A stretch of 33,487 nt of DNA from a bacterium (GCA_022839105.1 JALHDH010000034.1:1-33487), one strand, 5' to 3'; counted from the stretch's first letter, positions 23,601 through 31,642 are shown. Notes: generated by a model not told the origin, from the letters alone. Made by a program: numbers and translations.

Positions 23601-24343
23601 GGATGCTGGAGCGCAGCCTGGACAACCTGGCCCGCTTCGAGAAGGAGCACGGCCCGGCGGCCATGGCCTCCGACTACGGGCACCCCGAGATGCAGTGGAA
23701 CGGCCCCAGCGGCTGGGCTCCCCTGACCATGATGACCCTGGAGGCCCAGGCCGAGGGCGGCCGCTATGACGCCGTGGTCCGCAACGCCACCCGCTGGCTG
23801 GACACCATCCAGCGCAACCACGACCAGGACGGCGTGATCCTCGAACGCTACAACGTCGAGACGGGTGGCCAGCCCCCCATCCAGAAGGGCCGCTACGAAG
23901 AGACCCAGGGCGAGGGCCCCGGCTTCGGCTGGACCAATGCCTCGATTCCCTTCACCCTGCTGGAAATCGTGGGCGGCGCGCGCGTCGAGAGGCCCGCCCT
24001 CGGAGAGGCCACCCTGCGCGTGGCCCCGCACCTGCCCAAGCCGATGGAGGGCGAACCGGTCCGCATGGAGTACCGCGATCCCGCCGGGAAGGGAGCCTGG
24101 CAGGTCGAGCACACCTACGACTCCTCGGAAGGTTCCTACTCGGGCCGGGTGAGCGGCGACTTCTCGGCCACCCCGAACGTCCGCTTCCTGACTCCCCCCC
24201 TGCCCGCAGGCCACCATCCCCTGGTCAGCGCCCCGGTCGAGCACCGGACCCGCGTGCTGCCCTCCGAGAACGGCCTGGTCCGCTACGAGGTGACCCTGGA
24301 GGACATGGTCGGCTCGGGCGAGGTCCGCCTGGAAGTGACCTGA
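20642..24343 (+). CDS. Tandem GH37 trehalase-like protein, first copy degenerate
   Basis: 1233 residues from a GTG with GAGGT eight bases upstream. Residues 1-115 are Pro-rich and disordered, with no signal peptide. Residues about 115-460 and 690-1120 are two GH37 (trehalase) modules. The second has all landmarks: FNWDSYF (Asp738), NKSQPP, ESGFDTTSRF with the catalytic acid Asp866, MQWNGPSGWAP, and ILERYN with the catalytic base Glu1068, then GFGWTN. The first aligns well over its helices (ARFEGD, DLNAWLYRTEKDLETMA, RILDTLWDAESGMFLDW), but ESGFD has become ESGGVKN and the WDxYF and EFGWTN-type motifs are gone. It should not be catalytic. Residues 1125-1233 look like a beta domain. Trehalose hydrolysis to glucose is the likely reaction; a related disaccharide is possible. 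Confidence 0.88.
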   Translation: MQIRPDFFSIQQNPIRPTASAVPQAPKLEPPSDPVDLRVGARAPLAETPPGAPPPRPSRIEPPDATAPAPRILPSSPEFLVQFDSEVSSAAPPTPARPPAGTEAAPHRHAFESRLPAETRQAWSQTWAYARDHDSEAVDLPFPFPGREGRLDLGDVPATVQGLQALGAHGTARGVLENWLDLGERFSALPGTTRLNELGRSAPPRLSSLLLDAAQEHPDPQFLSRSYAVVAGDHRNTWSDRYFHLTPTGLARYTDVDYSHEATLIESGGVKNTARFEGDPGSWNAVDLNAWLYRTEKDLETMARSLAERSSGAEATEFAEQAENWGLQAAERKERILDTLWDAESGMFLDWNYQEKRFSEVPTLASYSVLTAGVLDPSVPRERDMIDSMVGQLAKFRPEPGGIPAWNMPGAGPQEAADATDLLTVIQGLERVGRAQEAEGLRQATLEERQGRPPQADVRELGALAALRAGPQAAPPAPEEPVGDLSEWMSPEGRARLLDLGGEGSAARPSEAGVLDRRLRQLHPSMLEPEVARNLRERNLFPLFYGIGQNPDGGWSAGIQSPVGPGRPLGAEEPVRLGPVRFQAGVGGARLHAATDGAVVLRAGGVDLPIALSGEKVILGDRAYDLSGLPRDASGSPVLDLPRGLLGDFSQAGGNPTLERFYDVNRSWLEALPASPPASSVGELPGRPGWKALNDLVEGNWPDLTFPPSVVAKETNVQYFHPAAVPSVGIFKTQFNWDSYFMARGMNLQGQGTTVVGMADNLLYLLKTTGRVPNAARSVYLNKSQPPILPMLVREAAPVREALEGRESTDRWLSEAHDLMARDYDGFWCRVGPSERGIDQIEGHKVRLARYGGDNSKFAMDESGFDTTSRFEGRALDVVAVELNSFLWQYAREMEDTALTLAEHAREKGDVQAVGTWTAKAARWQAEAATRKADLIRWCWDEEDGMFRDRIFQGEGQGLMKSQDSLAPTVAPIWVGMLDPRDPKEARMLERSLDNLARFEKEHGPAAMASDYGHPEMQWNGPSGWAPLTMMTLEAQAEGGRYDAVVRNATRWLDTIQRNHDQDGVILERYNVETGGQPPIQKGRYEETQGEGPGFGWTNASIPFTLLEIVGGARVERPALGEATLRVAPHLPKPMEGEPVRMEYRDPAGKGAWQVEHTYDSSEGSYSGRVSGDFSATPNVRFLTPPLPAGHHPLVSAPVEHRTRVLPSENGLVRYEVTLEDMVGSGEVRLEVT

Positions 24344-24366
24344 AGACCCCGGGGATTGACTGGTCC

Positions 24367-26154
24367 TCAGCCGGGCCCCCGACGGATCCGGAAGAACGTG
24401 AAGCGACAGCGTCGATCCCCCAGGCTCTCCATCCTCTCCAGGCGGATGCCCAGGAGTTCCTCGACCTCCCGAGCCAGGTCGGCCTCTTCTCGTGCGGAGC
24501 GGGTGCCCAGCAGGACCAGTTCGGGGTCCCCCGGCGGGAGCCCCTCCCTCGCCAAGGCCCCCAGATCGACTGGTTCGAGGATCCTCAGGCCGGCAAGCCA
24601 GCCGACGTGGTTCCAGAATCCCCTGTCGTGCCCCAGGCCCGCCATGAAGTCCTCCCATGCCTCTTCGGAACGGCGCGGGACCAGGCAGACGGTTCCCGGC
24701 CGGAAGGCGTGGGCCTGGAGACGCCGGAGCAGGTTGGTGGGTACCCGGGACTGTTCGACCTCCTTGGGGGCTTCCAGGAAATGGGGTGCCTTCTTGTGGA
24801 AGCGCAGGGTCATCCATCGATCCGGGCTATGCTGCATCAGCAGGACGGCGGCCAGCAGGACGGCGGCCAGGGGGGCCAGGGGACCGAAGAGCCTGGGCAT
24901 CCCGCCGGCCAGCGCCGCCGCCAGGGGGATGGCAGGCAGGAGGAAGCGGCCGTTGCCGGGCCCCTCGACCAGACAGAGGACCACCAGCCATCCGACTCCG
25001 CCGACCAGGCACGCCAGCACCAGCAGAGGGCGACACCGCTCCTGCCGGGGCAGCGTGAAGATGCCCATCAATCCGAGCGGGACCAGGAGGCTCTCGTAAG
25101 GGATCAGGGGCGCGTCGAGGCCCCAGATGTCGAAGGCCAGCCTGGAGTTCATCCCGGTGCCCATCCACAGAACGTAGCCTCCAAGGAGGCTGGAGAGCCC
25201 TTGCTCCGCCGCGGCATAATAGGGCCCGGCCAGGCCCACGGTCAGGAGCGCGAAGAGCGCGATCCCCAAGAAGCGGCGGTCCTCCATCCCGGTCCGGCTT
25301 CCCAGGCGACCAGCCAGCCAGGCGAGGGCCGTCAGGAGCAAGAGTTCACCGGCCAGCAGGGCCAGCCAACCTCCCTCACGGGCCAGGGTGCTCCAGACCA
25401 GGACACTGATGCCGACAGGGATCGCCAGGCCCGCCACAAGACACATCCTGCCCCAAAATGGCCTGGGAGGAACGAATCCCTCTCCCACCGGACTCAAGCC
25501 CTCAGGAAGAGCTGAACCCGGTCGCGCCCCCCGGAGAAGTCGCCAGACCCCTTCGAGGAAGACGGGGAACACGAAGAAGACGAAGGTGGGCTTGGACAGA
25601 AGGCCCAGCCCCAGGAAGACCCCACTGAGCCCGGACCACCAGGGCCGGGTCAAACCCTTCGAGGCGAACCAGGCAGCCAGGAAGAGCGGGGTCCACAGGG
25701 CGACCATCTGCTCGGTGAAGTAGGAGTTGGAGTGGGCGACGACCAGGCCCGAGGTGCCCGCCAGGAGGAAGGCGACTGCGCCCCCCGAGCGGCCGAAGAA
25801 GCCCCGAGCCAGCAGATAGGAGGCCGGAGCAAGACAGGCCGCCACCACGCTGGTGCTCAGGAAGGCCATCGCCGGGGTGGTCCCGCCGATCTGATAGAAG
25901 ACGCAGGTGAACAGGTAGGTCAGCGGCGGGTAGGGGGCCTCGACCAGTTCCCGGATCTCCGGGAAGGTCTTGAAGCTGAACCCCAGGTGGCGGACCTCGT
26001 CCGGACGGATGGGAAGGGTCTCCAGGTCCAGGGGGAAGCCCACCACGACCAGGAGCCAGGCCAGACTGGCCAGGACCAGCAGAAGGGGCTCAACAAGAAT
26101 CGACCCGCCCCACAGGCGCTCAGGGCCCCCCGAACAGAAAAGCACGCGATTCAA
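24367..26154 (-). CDS. GT39/ArnT-like polytopic membrane glycosyltransferase
   Basis: 595 residues from a TTG at 26154 that has GAGGTGG six bases upstream; an alternative TTG at 26169 would add five residues. After a first hydrophobic helix comes LPIRPDEVRHLGF, matching the first periplasmic loop of the PMT/ArnT (GT-C) superfamily, in which an acidic pair (here Asp52-Glu53) is catalytic. About ten further hydrophobic helices follow, up to roughly residue 460, then a soluble C-terminal domain. GT-C enzymes of this type use polyprenyl-phosphate sugars to modify proteins, lipids or polysaccharides on the outer face of the inner membrane. Donor and acceptor cannot be inferred. It is convergent with the trehalase-like gene, 23 bases between stops. 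Confidence 0.82.
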   Translation of the reverse strand: MNRVLFCSGGPERLWGGSILVEPLLLVLASLAWLLVVVGFPLDLETLPIRPDEVRHLGFSFKTFPEIRELVEAPYPPLTYLFTCVFYQIGGTTPAMAFLSTSVVAACLAPASYLLARGFFGRSGGAVAFLLAGTSGLVVAHSNSYFTEQMVALWTPLFLAAWFASKGLTRPWWSGLSGVFLGLGLLSKPTFVFFVFPVFLEGVWRLLRGARPGSALPEGLSPVGEGFVPPRPFWGRMCLVAGLAIPVGISVLVWSTLAREGGWLALLAGELLLLTALAWLAGRLGSRTGMEDRRFLGIALFALLTVGLAGPYYAAAEQGLSSLLGGYVLWMGTGMNSRLAFDIWGLDAPLIPYESLLVPLGLMGIFTLPRQERCRPLLVLACLVGGVGWLVVLCLVEGPGNGRFLLPAIPLAAALAGGMPRLFGPLAPLAAVLLAAVLLMQHSPDRWMTLRFHKKAPHFLEAPKEVEQSRVPTNLLRRLQAHAFRPGTVCLVPRRSEEAWEDFMAGLGHDRGFWNHVGWLAGLRILEPVDLGALAREGLPPGDPELVLLGTRSAREEADLAREVEELLGIRLERMESLGDRRCRFTFFRIRRGPG

Positions 26155-26318
26155 CCCGGACCACCTCAAGCGGAACCTTGCCGACCCTCCCGGCCTGCCG
26201 CGAAACGCCGGTGTCCAGTAGACCCTCCCCCCCCAGGGGTGAGGCCTGAAACCCCTGTCCTTTTTCCATCACCCGTCTGGCGGCTCCTGCGGCGAAGGAG
26301 CCCGGGGCCTCCGCCGGC

Positions 26319-26932
26319 TCAGTCCAGCACCGAGAGATCCAGGTAGCGGTAGTCCGGGACCAGCCGGTCCATGTTCAATGGCTCGAGGGAGGCCCGGGTC
26401 GCCTCGTCGGCATGGACACCGATCACGCGTGGAATTCCAGCGGCCCGGGCGGCCTGGACTCCCAGGGCCGAGTCCTCCACCACCAGGCAGGAGGAAGCGG
26501 GCAGCCCCAACCTCTCGAGGGCCCGGTTGAAGATGGCCGGGTCCGGCTTGCCGGGGATCGTCCCGTCCGAATAGACGATCCGCGATTCAGGGAACCAGCG
26601 GTCCAGGCCAAAGTGCTCCTGATAGAACCGGATGTTGGAGAGCGGCGCCGCCGTGGCGATGGCCATCGAGATTCCCTTCGAGGCCAGCAGGTCCAGGAAC
26701 TCCTCGGCCCCCGGGGCCAGCCGGAAGGCCTCCGGGGTGGCCATGAGAAGCTCGCGGTACAGGGCCTCCTTGCGCTCTCCGTAGGGACGGGATTCCTCCT
26801 CGGAGAGCTCGCGGCCCAGGACGTAGCTGAAGATCTCGCGGTTGTTGCGCCCGTTCCCCATGCCCGGTCGTGGACCCGCATGTCGAAGACCAGGGTCCCG
26901 TTGAAGTCGAAGAGGATGCCGTTGCAGGTCAT
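26319..26932 (-). pseudogene. HAD-family phosphatase/phosphoglucomutase, broken by frameshift and internal deletion
   Basis: The start at 26932 gives MTCNGILFDFNGTLVFDMR, the HAD motif I with both aspartates, up to VHDRAW. At about 26865 the frame that continues the family changes: the next part (GRNNREIFSYVLG, then IATAAPLSNIRFYQEHF, GKPDPAIFNRALERLG, VVEDSALGVQAARAAG) lies in a different frame and runs to 26319. In beta-phosphoglucomutase-like relatives roughly 20-25 residues of the cap separate HDxAW from the RNN segment; here they are adjacent, so a deletion whose length is not a multiple of three seems to have occurred. The downstream half has its own ATG at 26861, but without motif I it could not be catalytic. 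A sequencing or assembly error is possible. Confidence 0.75.
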
Positions 26933-26999
26933 GGGAGGCTCCAGAAGGGCCCGGGGACCAGGAAGCCGGCTCACCGGGACAGAATTTTCGTCGCAGGGC

Positions 27000-27028
27000 A
27001 TGATAGCGCAGTCCGGCGCGCGCGCCAA
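27000..27028 (-). promoter_or_regulatory. Sigma70-like promoter upstream of the HAD gene
   Basis: On the minus strand TTGGCG (27028-27023) is followed by a 17-base spacer and TATCAT (27005-27000), a five-of-six -10. Transcription would begin near 26993 and leave a leader of about 60 bases before the HAD start at 26932. The promoter has been kept although the gene is broken, so the lesion may be recent. Confidence 0.5.
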
Positions 27029-27065
27029 CGCAGACCGACCAGCCGGCGCGCCAGGAGGAGGCCCG

Positions 27066-27542
27066 ATGCGATTCGTGGCAATGCTGGCCCTGATGCTGAT
27101 GCTGGGCTGCGGCCCCCAGGCCAACACCGAGAATGCTGCCCCCAGCCCGGGCGCCCCTTCACCCGGGCCTCCGCCCGCCAGTCCCGTCCAGACGGTCCGA
27201 CTGGAAGTCGACGCTTCGGACTACATCGACTGGGGCGAAGGCGGCGGGATCGACGGCCGCTGGAAGGGGACCCGCCTGTACGGCGACGGCCGGGTGGAGT
27301 TGAACCAGGACCTGTCGCCCGCCGGGGAGACCCGCATCGACCCGGCCCAGGCCGCCCGGATCCTGCAGGCCGCCGTCGACGCGGGGCTCCTGGATTTGCG
27401 CCATCACCCCGCCAGCGGAGCCGATCTCCTGGGGCGGGGGATCACGGCCGAACTCGACGGCCACCAGGTCCGGATCTCGAAGGACGACCTGACCCCCGAC
27501 CCTGCATGGGACCGCGTCTGGGAGGTGCTGCGGCTGCCCTGA
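27066..27542 (+). CDS. Small lipoprotein of unknown function
   Basis: 158 residues from an ATG with AGGAGG five bases upstream. MRFVAMLALMLMLGCGPQA is a lipoprotein signal peptide, with a basic Arg2, a hydrophobic core and a lipobox LMLGC (Cys15 as the lipidated residue). A Pro/Ser/Ala-rich tether follows (about 20-42). The mature domain (VRLEVDASDYIDWGEGGGID, GTRLYGDGRVELN, ARILQAAVDAGLLDLRHHP, ITAELDGHQVRISKDD) has a beta-alpha pattern seen in various uncharacterised lipoproteins, in which a helix with AxxLLxxxxxxGLLxL precedes a strand pair. Function is unknown. Confidence 0.85.
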   Translation: MRFVAMLALMLMLGCGPQANTENAAPSPGAPSPGPPPASPVQTVRLEVDASDYIDWGEGGGIDGRWKGTRLYGDGRVELNQDLSPAGETRIDPAQAARILQAAVDAGLLDLRHHPASGADLLGRGITAELDGHQVRISKDDLTPDPAWDRVWEVLRLP

Positions 27543-27553
27543 GGGGTCCTTGT

Positions 27554-28753
27554 CTACCCCTCCTCCCTGGCCTGGAAGACGGTGCGGGCCTGGACCAGGT
27601 AGAGCATCGCCGAGCCGACCAGGAAGCAGCCGACCAGGACCGCCTCGACGACGGTCATGCCCAGCCGGCCCAGGAACTGGCCCTGGAACCAGGAGATGGC
27701 CATCATGGCGCCCCAGGCGGTCAGGGTATTCAGCGAGCCGAAGGCGGTCTTGTCCCCGGTGGAGGGGAACATCTGGGGGATCGAGATCACCAGGGCCATC
27801 GAGTAGACCCGATCCAGGAGCATGAACAAGGCGATCAGCGCCACCGCCGGGATCAGGGTCAGCCCGAAGAAGGTGTCTCCGAAGATGAAGGCCGGAAGCA
27901 GCAGCGCCGAGAGCCCCAGGCTGACCAGGAAGGTCGGCTTGTGCCCGAAGAGCTTGAGGATCCGCCCGGTCGAGAAGTTCACCAGGGCCTCGGCCAGGCC
28001 GATCACCAGCAGGGCCAGGCTGATGTCCTTGAGCCCCAGCCCGTAGTGGTGGTCGAACCACAACCCGCAGAAGGCGTAGAAGCCGAAGTAGGCCATGCGG
28101 TTGATCGTGGTGCCCGCGTAGTAGAGCCCCGCGTGGGGAACCGCCAGGGCCCGCAGGTAGGGGGTCAGCAGGCCCGGCTTCTCGCGGGGGGCCTCCTCGG
28201 CCTTCTCGGGGAAGAAGAGGTACAGAACCAGCCCCGAGAGGCTGGTCAGCCCGGCGATCACCCAGACCGGGGTCTGCCAGCTCATCTTCCAGGCCAGAAG
28301 GCCCGCGGCGGGGACTCCCAGCGCGGTGGCCAGGGGCCGGGCCGACATCAGGACGGCCACCATGGCCGGATAGTTCGCCTTGGAGATCCCGTGGAAGGTC
28401 AGCCGCCACATGATCGTGGCCACCAGGCCCGCCGCAAAGCCGGAGACCGCCCGGAAGAAGAGCGCCGCGGCGAAGGTGGGGGCCAGGGCGAAGAGGGCCT
28501 GGGCCGCGCCCATGGCCACCAGCACCCACAAGAACAGCCGGCGCACGCGCCCCAGGGTCAGCAGGGCCGGGCCGACGAGCAGGCCGACCACGGTCCCGCC
28601 CGTGCACACCGAGATCAGCCACAGGGCGCGTTCGCTGCTGACCGAGAAGGACTCGCTGATCGGCTTGACCAGGGGGGCGATCGCGTTGTCGATCGAGTTG
28701 AACGCGAAGATCAAGACGAAGGAGAAGAGGATCGCCAGGCGTTCTCGGTTCAA
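27554..28753 (-). CDS. MFS transporter, probable exporter
   Basis: 399 residues from a TTG at 28753 that overlaps the ATP-grasp stop (TTGA). Twelve hydrophobic helices can be traced, six on each side of a long loop near residue 195 (FFPEKAEEAPREKPG). The helix 2-3 loop LTLGRVRRLFLWVLVA corresponds to the GxxxDRxGRR motif A in weakened form, and FFRAVSGFAAGLVAT resembles the motif in helix 4. It is an inner-membrane secondary transporter. As the last gene of the methyltransferase, radical SAM and ATP-grasp operon it probably exports the product, or acts as its resistance pump. The substrate is unknown. Confidence 0.88.
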   Translation of the reverse strand: MNRERLAILFSFVLIFAFNSIDNAIAPLVKPISESFSVSSERALWLISVCTGGTVVGLLVGPALLTLGRVRRLFLWVLVAMGAAQALFALAPTFAAALFFRAVSGFAAGLVATIMWRLTFHGISKANYPAMVAVLMSARPLATALGVPAAGLLAWKMSWQTPVWVIAGLTSLSGLVLYLFFPEKAEEAPREKPGLLTPYLRALAVPHAGLYYAGTTINRMAYFGFYAFCGLWFDHHYGLGLKDISLALLVIGLAEALVNFSTGRILKLFGHKPTFLVSLGLSALLLPAFIFGDTFFGLTLIPAVALIALFMLLDRVYSMALVISIPQMFPSTGDKTAFGSLNTLTAWGAMMAISWFQGQFLGRLGMTVVEAVLVGCFLVGSAMLYLVQARTVFQAREEG

Positions 28754-30003
28754 GCCGCCTCCTCGACCCTCTCCAGGGCCCTCTTCACCCAGGAGGCGTC
28801 CTCGGCGAAGACGGCCACCGAGAAGGCCCCGGCCTCCGGAGGGGAGGTCAGCACGGCCCCGCGCCGCCCTCCGGGAGCCGAGAGCAGGATCGGATGGCCC
28901 TCCAGGCGCAGGCCCGACAATCGCTCCAGGAGCTCGGCCGCATTCCTCGAGCAGGTCGGCAAACCCTCACGGCTGGCGATCTCCAGGCGCTCCCAGGAGG
29001 GCCCGAAGTACTTCTCGGCCAGCTCGGTGACATAGCCGAACCCGTTGTGCCGGAAATTGCACTCCAGGAGCAGGGGGGTCTCGGGCGAGCCCCGGAGGAA
29101 GGCCCAATCCAGGTTGAGGTAGCCCCGCGCCCCCTGCCGGTGGAGATCCTCACCCAGGCTCAGGGTCCCCTCGCGGATCCGGTCGACCCCCGCTCCCGCG
29201 GGATGGGGGTAGTCGAAGCCCGACCAGCTCCCGTCCCGGATCACCTGAAGGTCGATCCCCAGGAAGCGCACCGAGGTCGTCCCCAACCAGGCCAGCGAGC
29301 CCGCCACCGAGGCGATGTCCAGGAAGGGTTCCACCAGGACGCTCCCTCCGGCGTACCAGGTCGGAATCCGGCCCAGCAGCTCGGGACCCGACCCATGGGT
29401 GTTCCCGGCCCCGCCGGCGAAGACCCCCTTGCGGAGCATGAGCTCGGGGTGGCCGGGGGACATCCTCGCGATGGCCTCCCGCAACTGTTCATGCGAGAAG
29501 GCCACCTCTCCGGGAACCGTGGGGATGCCCCGGGAGGCGGCGAAGCCCTTGAACCAGGCTTTGTCGTTGAGTTCCCCGATCCGTCCCGAGCGGACCAGAT
29601 CCGCTGCGGAGCGACCCGCCGGAAGCCCGGTCTCTTCCCCCAGACGCAGGACCCGTGGGCTCTCGACGAAGGGTTCCAGCACCCAGGCCCCCTGGGCGGT
29701 CCTCTCCCGGATGCCCGCCAGCGCCTCCGGGTCGGCCAGGAGGCCCTCCACCAGGGAGTAGGGGACGGCGCGTCCGCGCACTTCCAGGCTCAGGCGCCCG
29801 GGGTCCCCCAGTTCCAGAAGACCTGCCACGTACTCCGCATGATCCCGGGGAATCGCCAGAGGGGCCACCAGACAGTCCCCGGGCTGCAAGGCCAGCAGGA
29901 AGCGGGGGAACATGCGCATCGTCCGGGTCCGGACGAACTCTTCAAAGAAGGGGTCGGCCTCGGGCAGGACCTCCTCGGCATTGGCCAGCCAGAGCCTAGG
30001 CAT
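28750..30003 (-). CDS. ATP-grasp ligase with a pre-ATP-grasp N-terminal domain
   Basis: 417 residues. Residues 24-80 (MRMFPRFLLALQPGDCLVAP, then YVAGLLELGDPGRLSLEV) resemble the pre-ATP-grasp domain of peptide ligases such as the pheganomycin enzyme PGM1. The ATP-grasp core starts with LNDKAWFKGFAASRGIPTVP (145-164), has a nucleotide-loop candidate LMLRKGVFAGGAGN (188-201), VLVEPFLD (222-229) and the metal-binding end GYLNLDWAF plus LLLECNFRHNG with Glu314 and Asn316. Such enzymes join a carboxylate to an amine through an acyl phosphate. Its start overlaps the radical SAM stop by eight bases and its stop overlaps the transporter start. An amide-bond-forming role in a small-molecule or peptide pathway is inference. 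Confidence 0.78.
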   Translation of the reverse strand: MPRLWLANAEEVLPEADPFFEEFVRTRTMRMFPRFLLALQPGDCLVAPLAIPRDHAEYVAGLLELGDPGRLSLEVRGRAVPYSLVEGLLADPEALAGIRERTAQGAWVLEPFVESPRVLRLGEETGLPAGRSAADLVRSGRIGELNDKAWFKGFAASRGIPTVPGEVAFSHEQLREAIARMSPGHPELMLRKGVFAGGAGNTHGSGPELLGRIPTWYAGGSVLVEPFLDIASVAGSLAWLGTTSVRFLGIDLQVIRDGSWSGFDYPHPAGAGVDRIREGTLSLGEDLHRQGARGYLNLDWAFLRGSPETPLLLECNFRHNGFGYVTELAEKYFGPSWERLEIASREGLPTCSRNAAELLERLSGLRLEGHPILLSAPGGRRGAVLTSPPEAGAFSVAVFAEDASWVKRALERVEEAA

Positions 30004-30958
30004 AGAACTTGCCGTCGCAGAGCATGGAACGGCTGAACTTCCGGGTGGAGAGCCCCCGCACGCTCTTCAGCGAGCACAACACGAAGTCGAAGCCGCGCTC
30101 CTGCAGGATCGTGGCGGTCTTTTCGACCGACTCGCGGATCACGTCGTTGCGCAGCGAGTAGGAGGCGGTGTCCTCCTGGCCGGGCAGCACCTTGTGGGCC
30201 CCCGAGAAGTCATAGGAGGCCATGATCTCCTCCAGGGCCTCGGCGGGCACGGACGCCTCCATCGTGGGCATGATCCGGTTGGAGAAGAGCAGATAGGAGA
30301 ACATGACCCGGTGCAGGCGGTGACGCTTGAGCCGGTCCAGGAAGGGGAGAAGGGCCTCGTCGGCATCGTCCAGCCCGGCCACGAAGGGGTCCATGTGGAC
30401 GGTGGTCTGCACCCCCGCCGCCGCCAGGCGCCCCCCGGCCTCCAGGCGCGGTTCCAGGGGCGCCAGACCCGCGTCGAAGCCGGAGAGGACCGAGTCTGCA
30501 ACCACGCAGGAGGGCCGGGCCGCCAGGTTGTAGGAGAACTTCTCGCGATGGGCGATCATCAGCCGGATGAGATCCTCGTCGGGAAGGCCCTTGGTCGTCA
30601 GGATGATGCGCCGGACCCGGGACGAGGCCAGGATCCGCAGGATCTCCAGGGCCAGGCCGTCGGCCACGAACTCGGGGGTGAAGATGTCGGTGTAGCGGCA
30701 GAGCTTGAGGATTTCCAGGCGCCCCGAGCCGGTCTCGCGCTCGATCTCCCGCAGCAGCTCGGAGCGCTCCATCAGCAGGGCGGGCTTCCCGAACGTGGTG
30801 TCCCTGTCCTGGAGGGATCTGGTCACCGCCCCGCGGGTGCGGGCGTAGCAGTAGGGGCAGGCGTGACCGCAGCCCACCCAGGGCTCCATGTAGTGGTACT
30901 TGCCGTACCAGCACGTCCCCAACGAACCCGGAGAAAAGAGCTGAACCTTGTCTTCCAT
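29996..30958 (-). CDS. Radical SAM protein, spore-photoproduct-lyase-like (SplB/COG1533)
   Basis: 320 residues. MEPWVGCGHACPYCYAR carries the canonical CX3CX2C cluster motif (Cys30, Cys34, Cys37) in the context typical of the SplB-like group. EILKLCRYTDIFTPEF and RRIILTTKGLP fit the following barrel strands, and VHMDPFVAGLDD the substrate-side strand. The C-terminus has CSLKSVRGL and MLCDGKFYA, two further cysteines that may hold a second cluster or act in hydrogen transfer. It lies six bases after the methyltransferase stop and overlaps the ATP-grasp start by eight bases. True spore photoproduct lyases occur in spore formers; in this operon a role in modifying a small molecule or peptide is more likely. 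Confidence 0.87.
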   Translation of the reverse strand: MEDKVQLFSPGSLGTCWYGKYHYMEPWVGCGHACPYCYARTRGAVTRSLQDRDTTFGKPALLMERSELLREIERETGSGRLEILKLCRYTDIFTPEFVADGLALEILRILASSRVRRIILTTKGLPDEDLIRLMIAHREKFSYNLAARPSCVVADSVLSGFDAGLAPLEPRLEAGGRLAAAGVQTTVHMDPFVAGLDDADEALLPFLDRLKRHRLHRVMFSYLLFSNRIMPTMEASVPAEALEEIMASYDFSGAHKVLPGQEDTASYSLRNDVIRESVEKTATILQERGFDFVLCSLKSVRGLSTRKFSRSMLCDGKFYA

Positions 30959-30964
30959 GTGATA

Positions 30965-31642
30965 TCAACCTTCAGGGTACTGACGCTTGACCGCCAGCAG
31001 GGTGCCGTAGAACGAAGAGCGCGCTCGACGCTCGGCGACGTTGAAACCGGCCTTTTCGAAGATCTGCTCCCAGCGGCGGACCCCGGTCGGGAACTCGTGG
31101 CGGAAGCTGTGCAGGATGTCGGCCTTCTTGGCTTCCCAGGAGTCTCCATAGAAGGCCTGCGCCTCGGCCAGCAAGGCATCCCAGTTCGCCTCGAGCTCCT
31201 CGCGCTCGAAGCCGAAGAACATGCCGTCCTCCAGCAGGAAGAGGGCCCCGGGCTGGAAGGCCGGGCCGATCCGGGCCAGGAAGAGTTCCTTTTCGGGGTC
31301 GGTCAGGTGATGGAGGGCCTTGCGCGAGAAGCCTCGGGTGAAGCGGCGGGGGCCGGGTTCGAAGTCCAGGAAGGTGGACTGCAGGATCTCCACCCCCGGT
31401 CGACCCGCAAGCCGCCCTCGGGCGATCTCCAGTTGAGGGCCGGAGAGATCCACCCCCAGGGCCGAGGCCACCCGGTCTGCGGCCAGGGCCAGGAAGTCCC
31501 CGTTCCCGCACCCGAAGTCCACCAGCGAATCCTCAGGCCCCAAGGCGAGCAGGTCCAGGCAGGCCTGGAACTCCTCGGTCGGGGTGGAATAGAGCCGATT
31601 GTAGTGGGCAGCGTAGTCCTCGTCGGACCAATCCTCTCGCAT
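30965..31642 (-). CDS. Class I SAM-dependent methyltransferase
   Basis: 225 residues from the ATG at 31642. LVDFGCGNGDFLALA (39-53) is motif I for S-adenosylmethionine binding, SALGVDLSGPQLEIARGRLA supplies the acidic residue at the end of strand 2, and FTRGFSRKALHHLTDPEKEL and GALFLLEDGMFF are motifs post-I to III. The fold is of the UbiE/Methyltransf_25 type, acting on small molecules. The open frame continues upstream, but the region from 31643 to 31809 holds a terminator and no better start. It is the first gene of the operon with the radical SAM, ATP-grasp and MFS genes. The methyl acceptor is unknown. Confidence 0.88.
   Translation of the reverse strand: MREDWSDEDYAAHYNRLYSTPTEEFQACLDLLALGPEDSLVDFGCGNGDFLALAADRVASALGVDLSGPQLEIARGRLAGRPGVEILQSTFLDFEPGPRRFTRGFSRKALHHLTDPEKELFLARIGPAFQPGALFLLEDGMFFGFEREELEANWDALLAEAQAFYGDSWEAKKADILHSFRHEFPTGVRRWEQIFEKAGFNVAERRARSSFYGTLLAVKRQYPEG

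Noticed and set aside
20609..24817. 1402-residue open frame on the minus strand
   Set aside because: It mirrors the trehalase-like gene. Its translation is Gly/Pro/Arg/His-rich without motifs, whereas the plus strand has GH37 catalytic motifs, a ribosome binding site and normal codon use.
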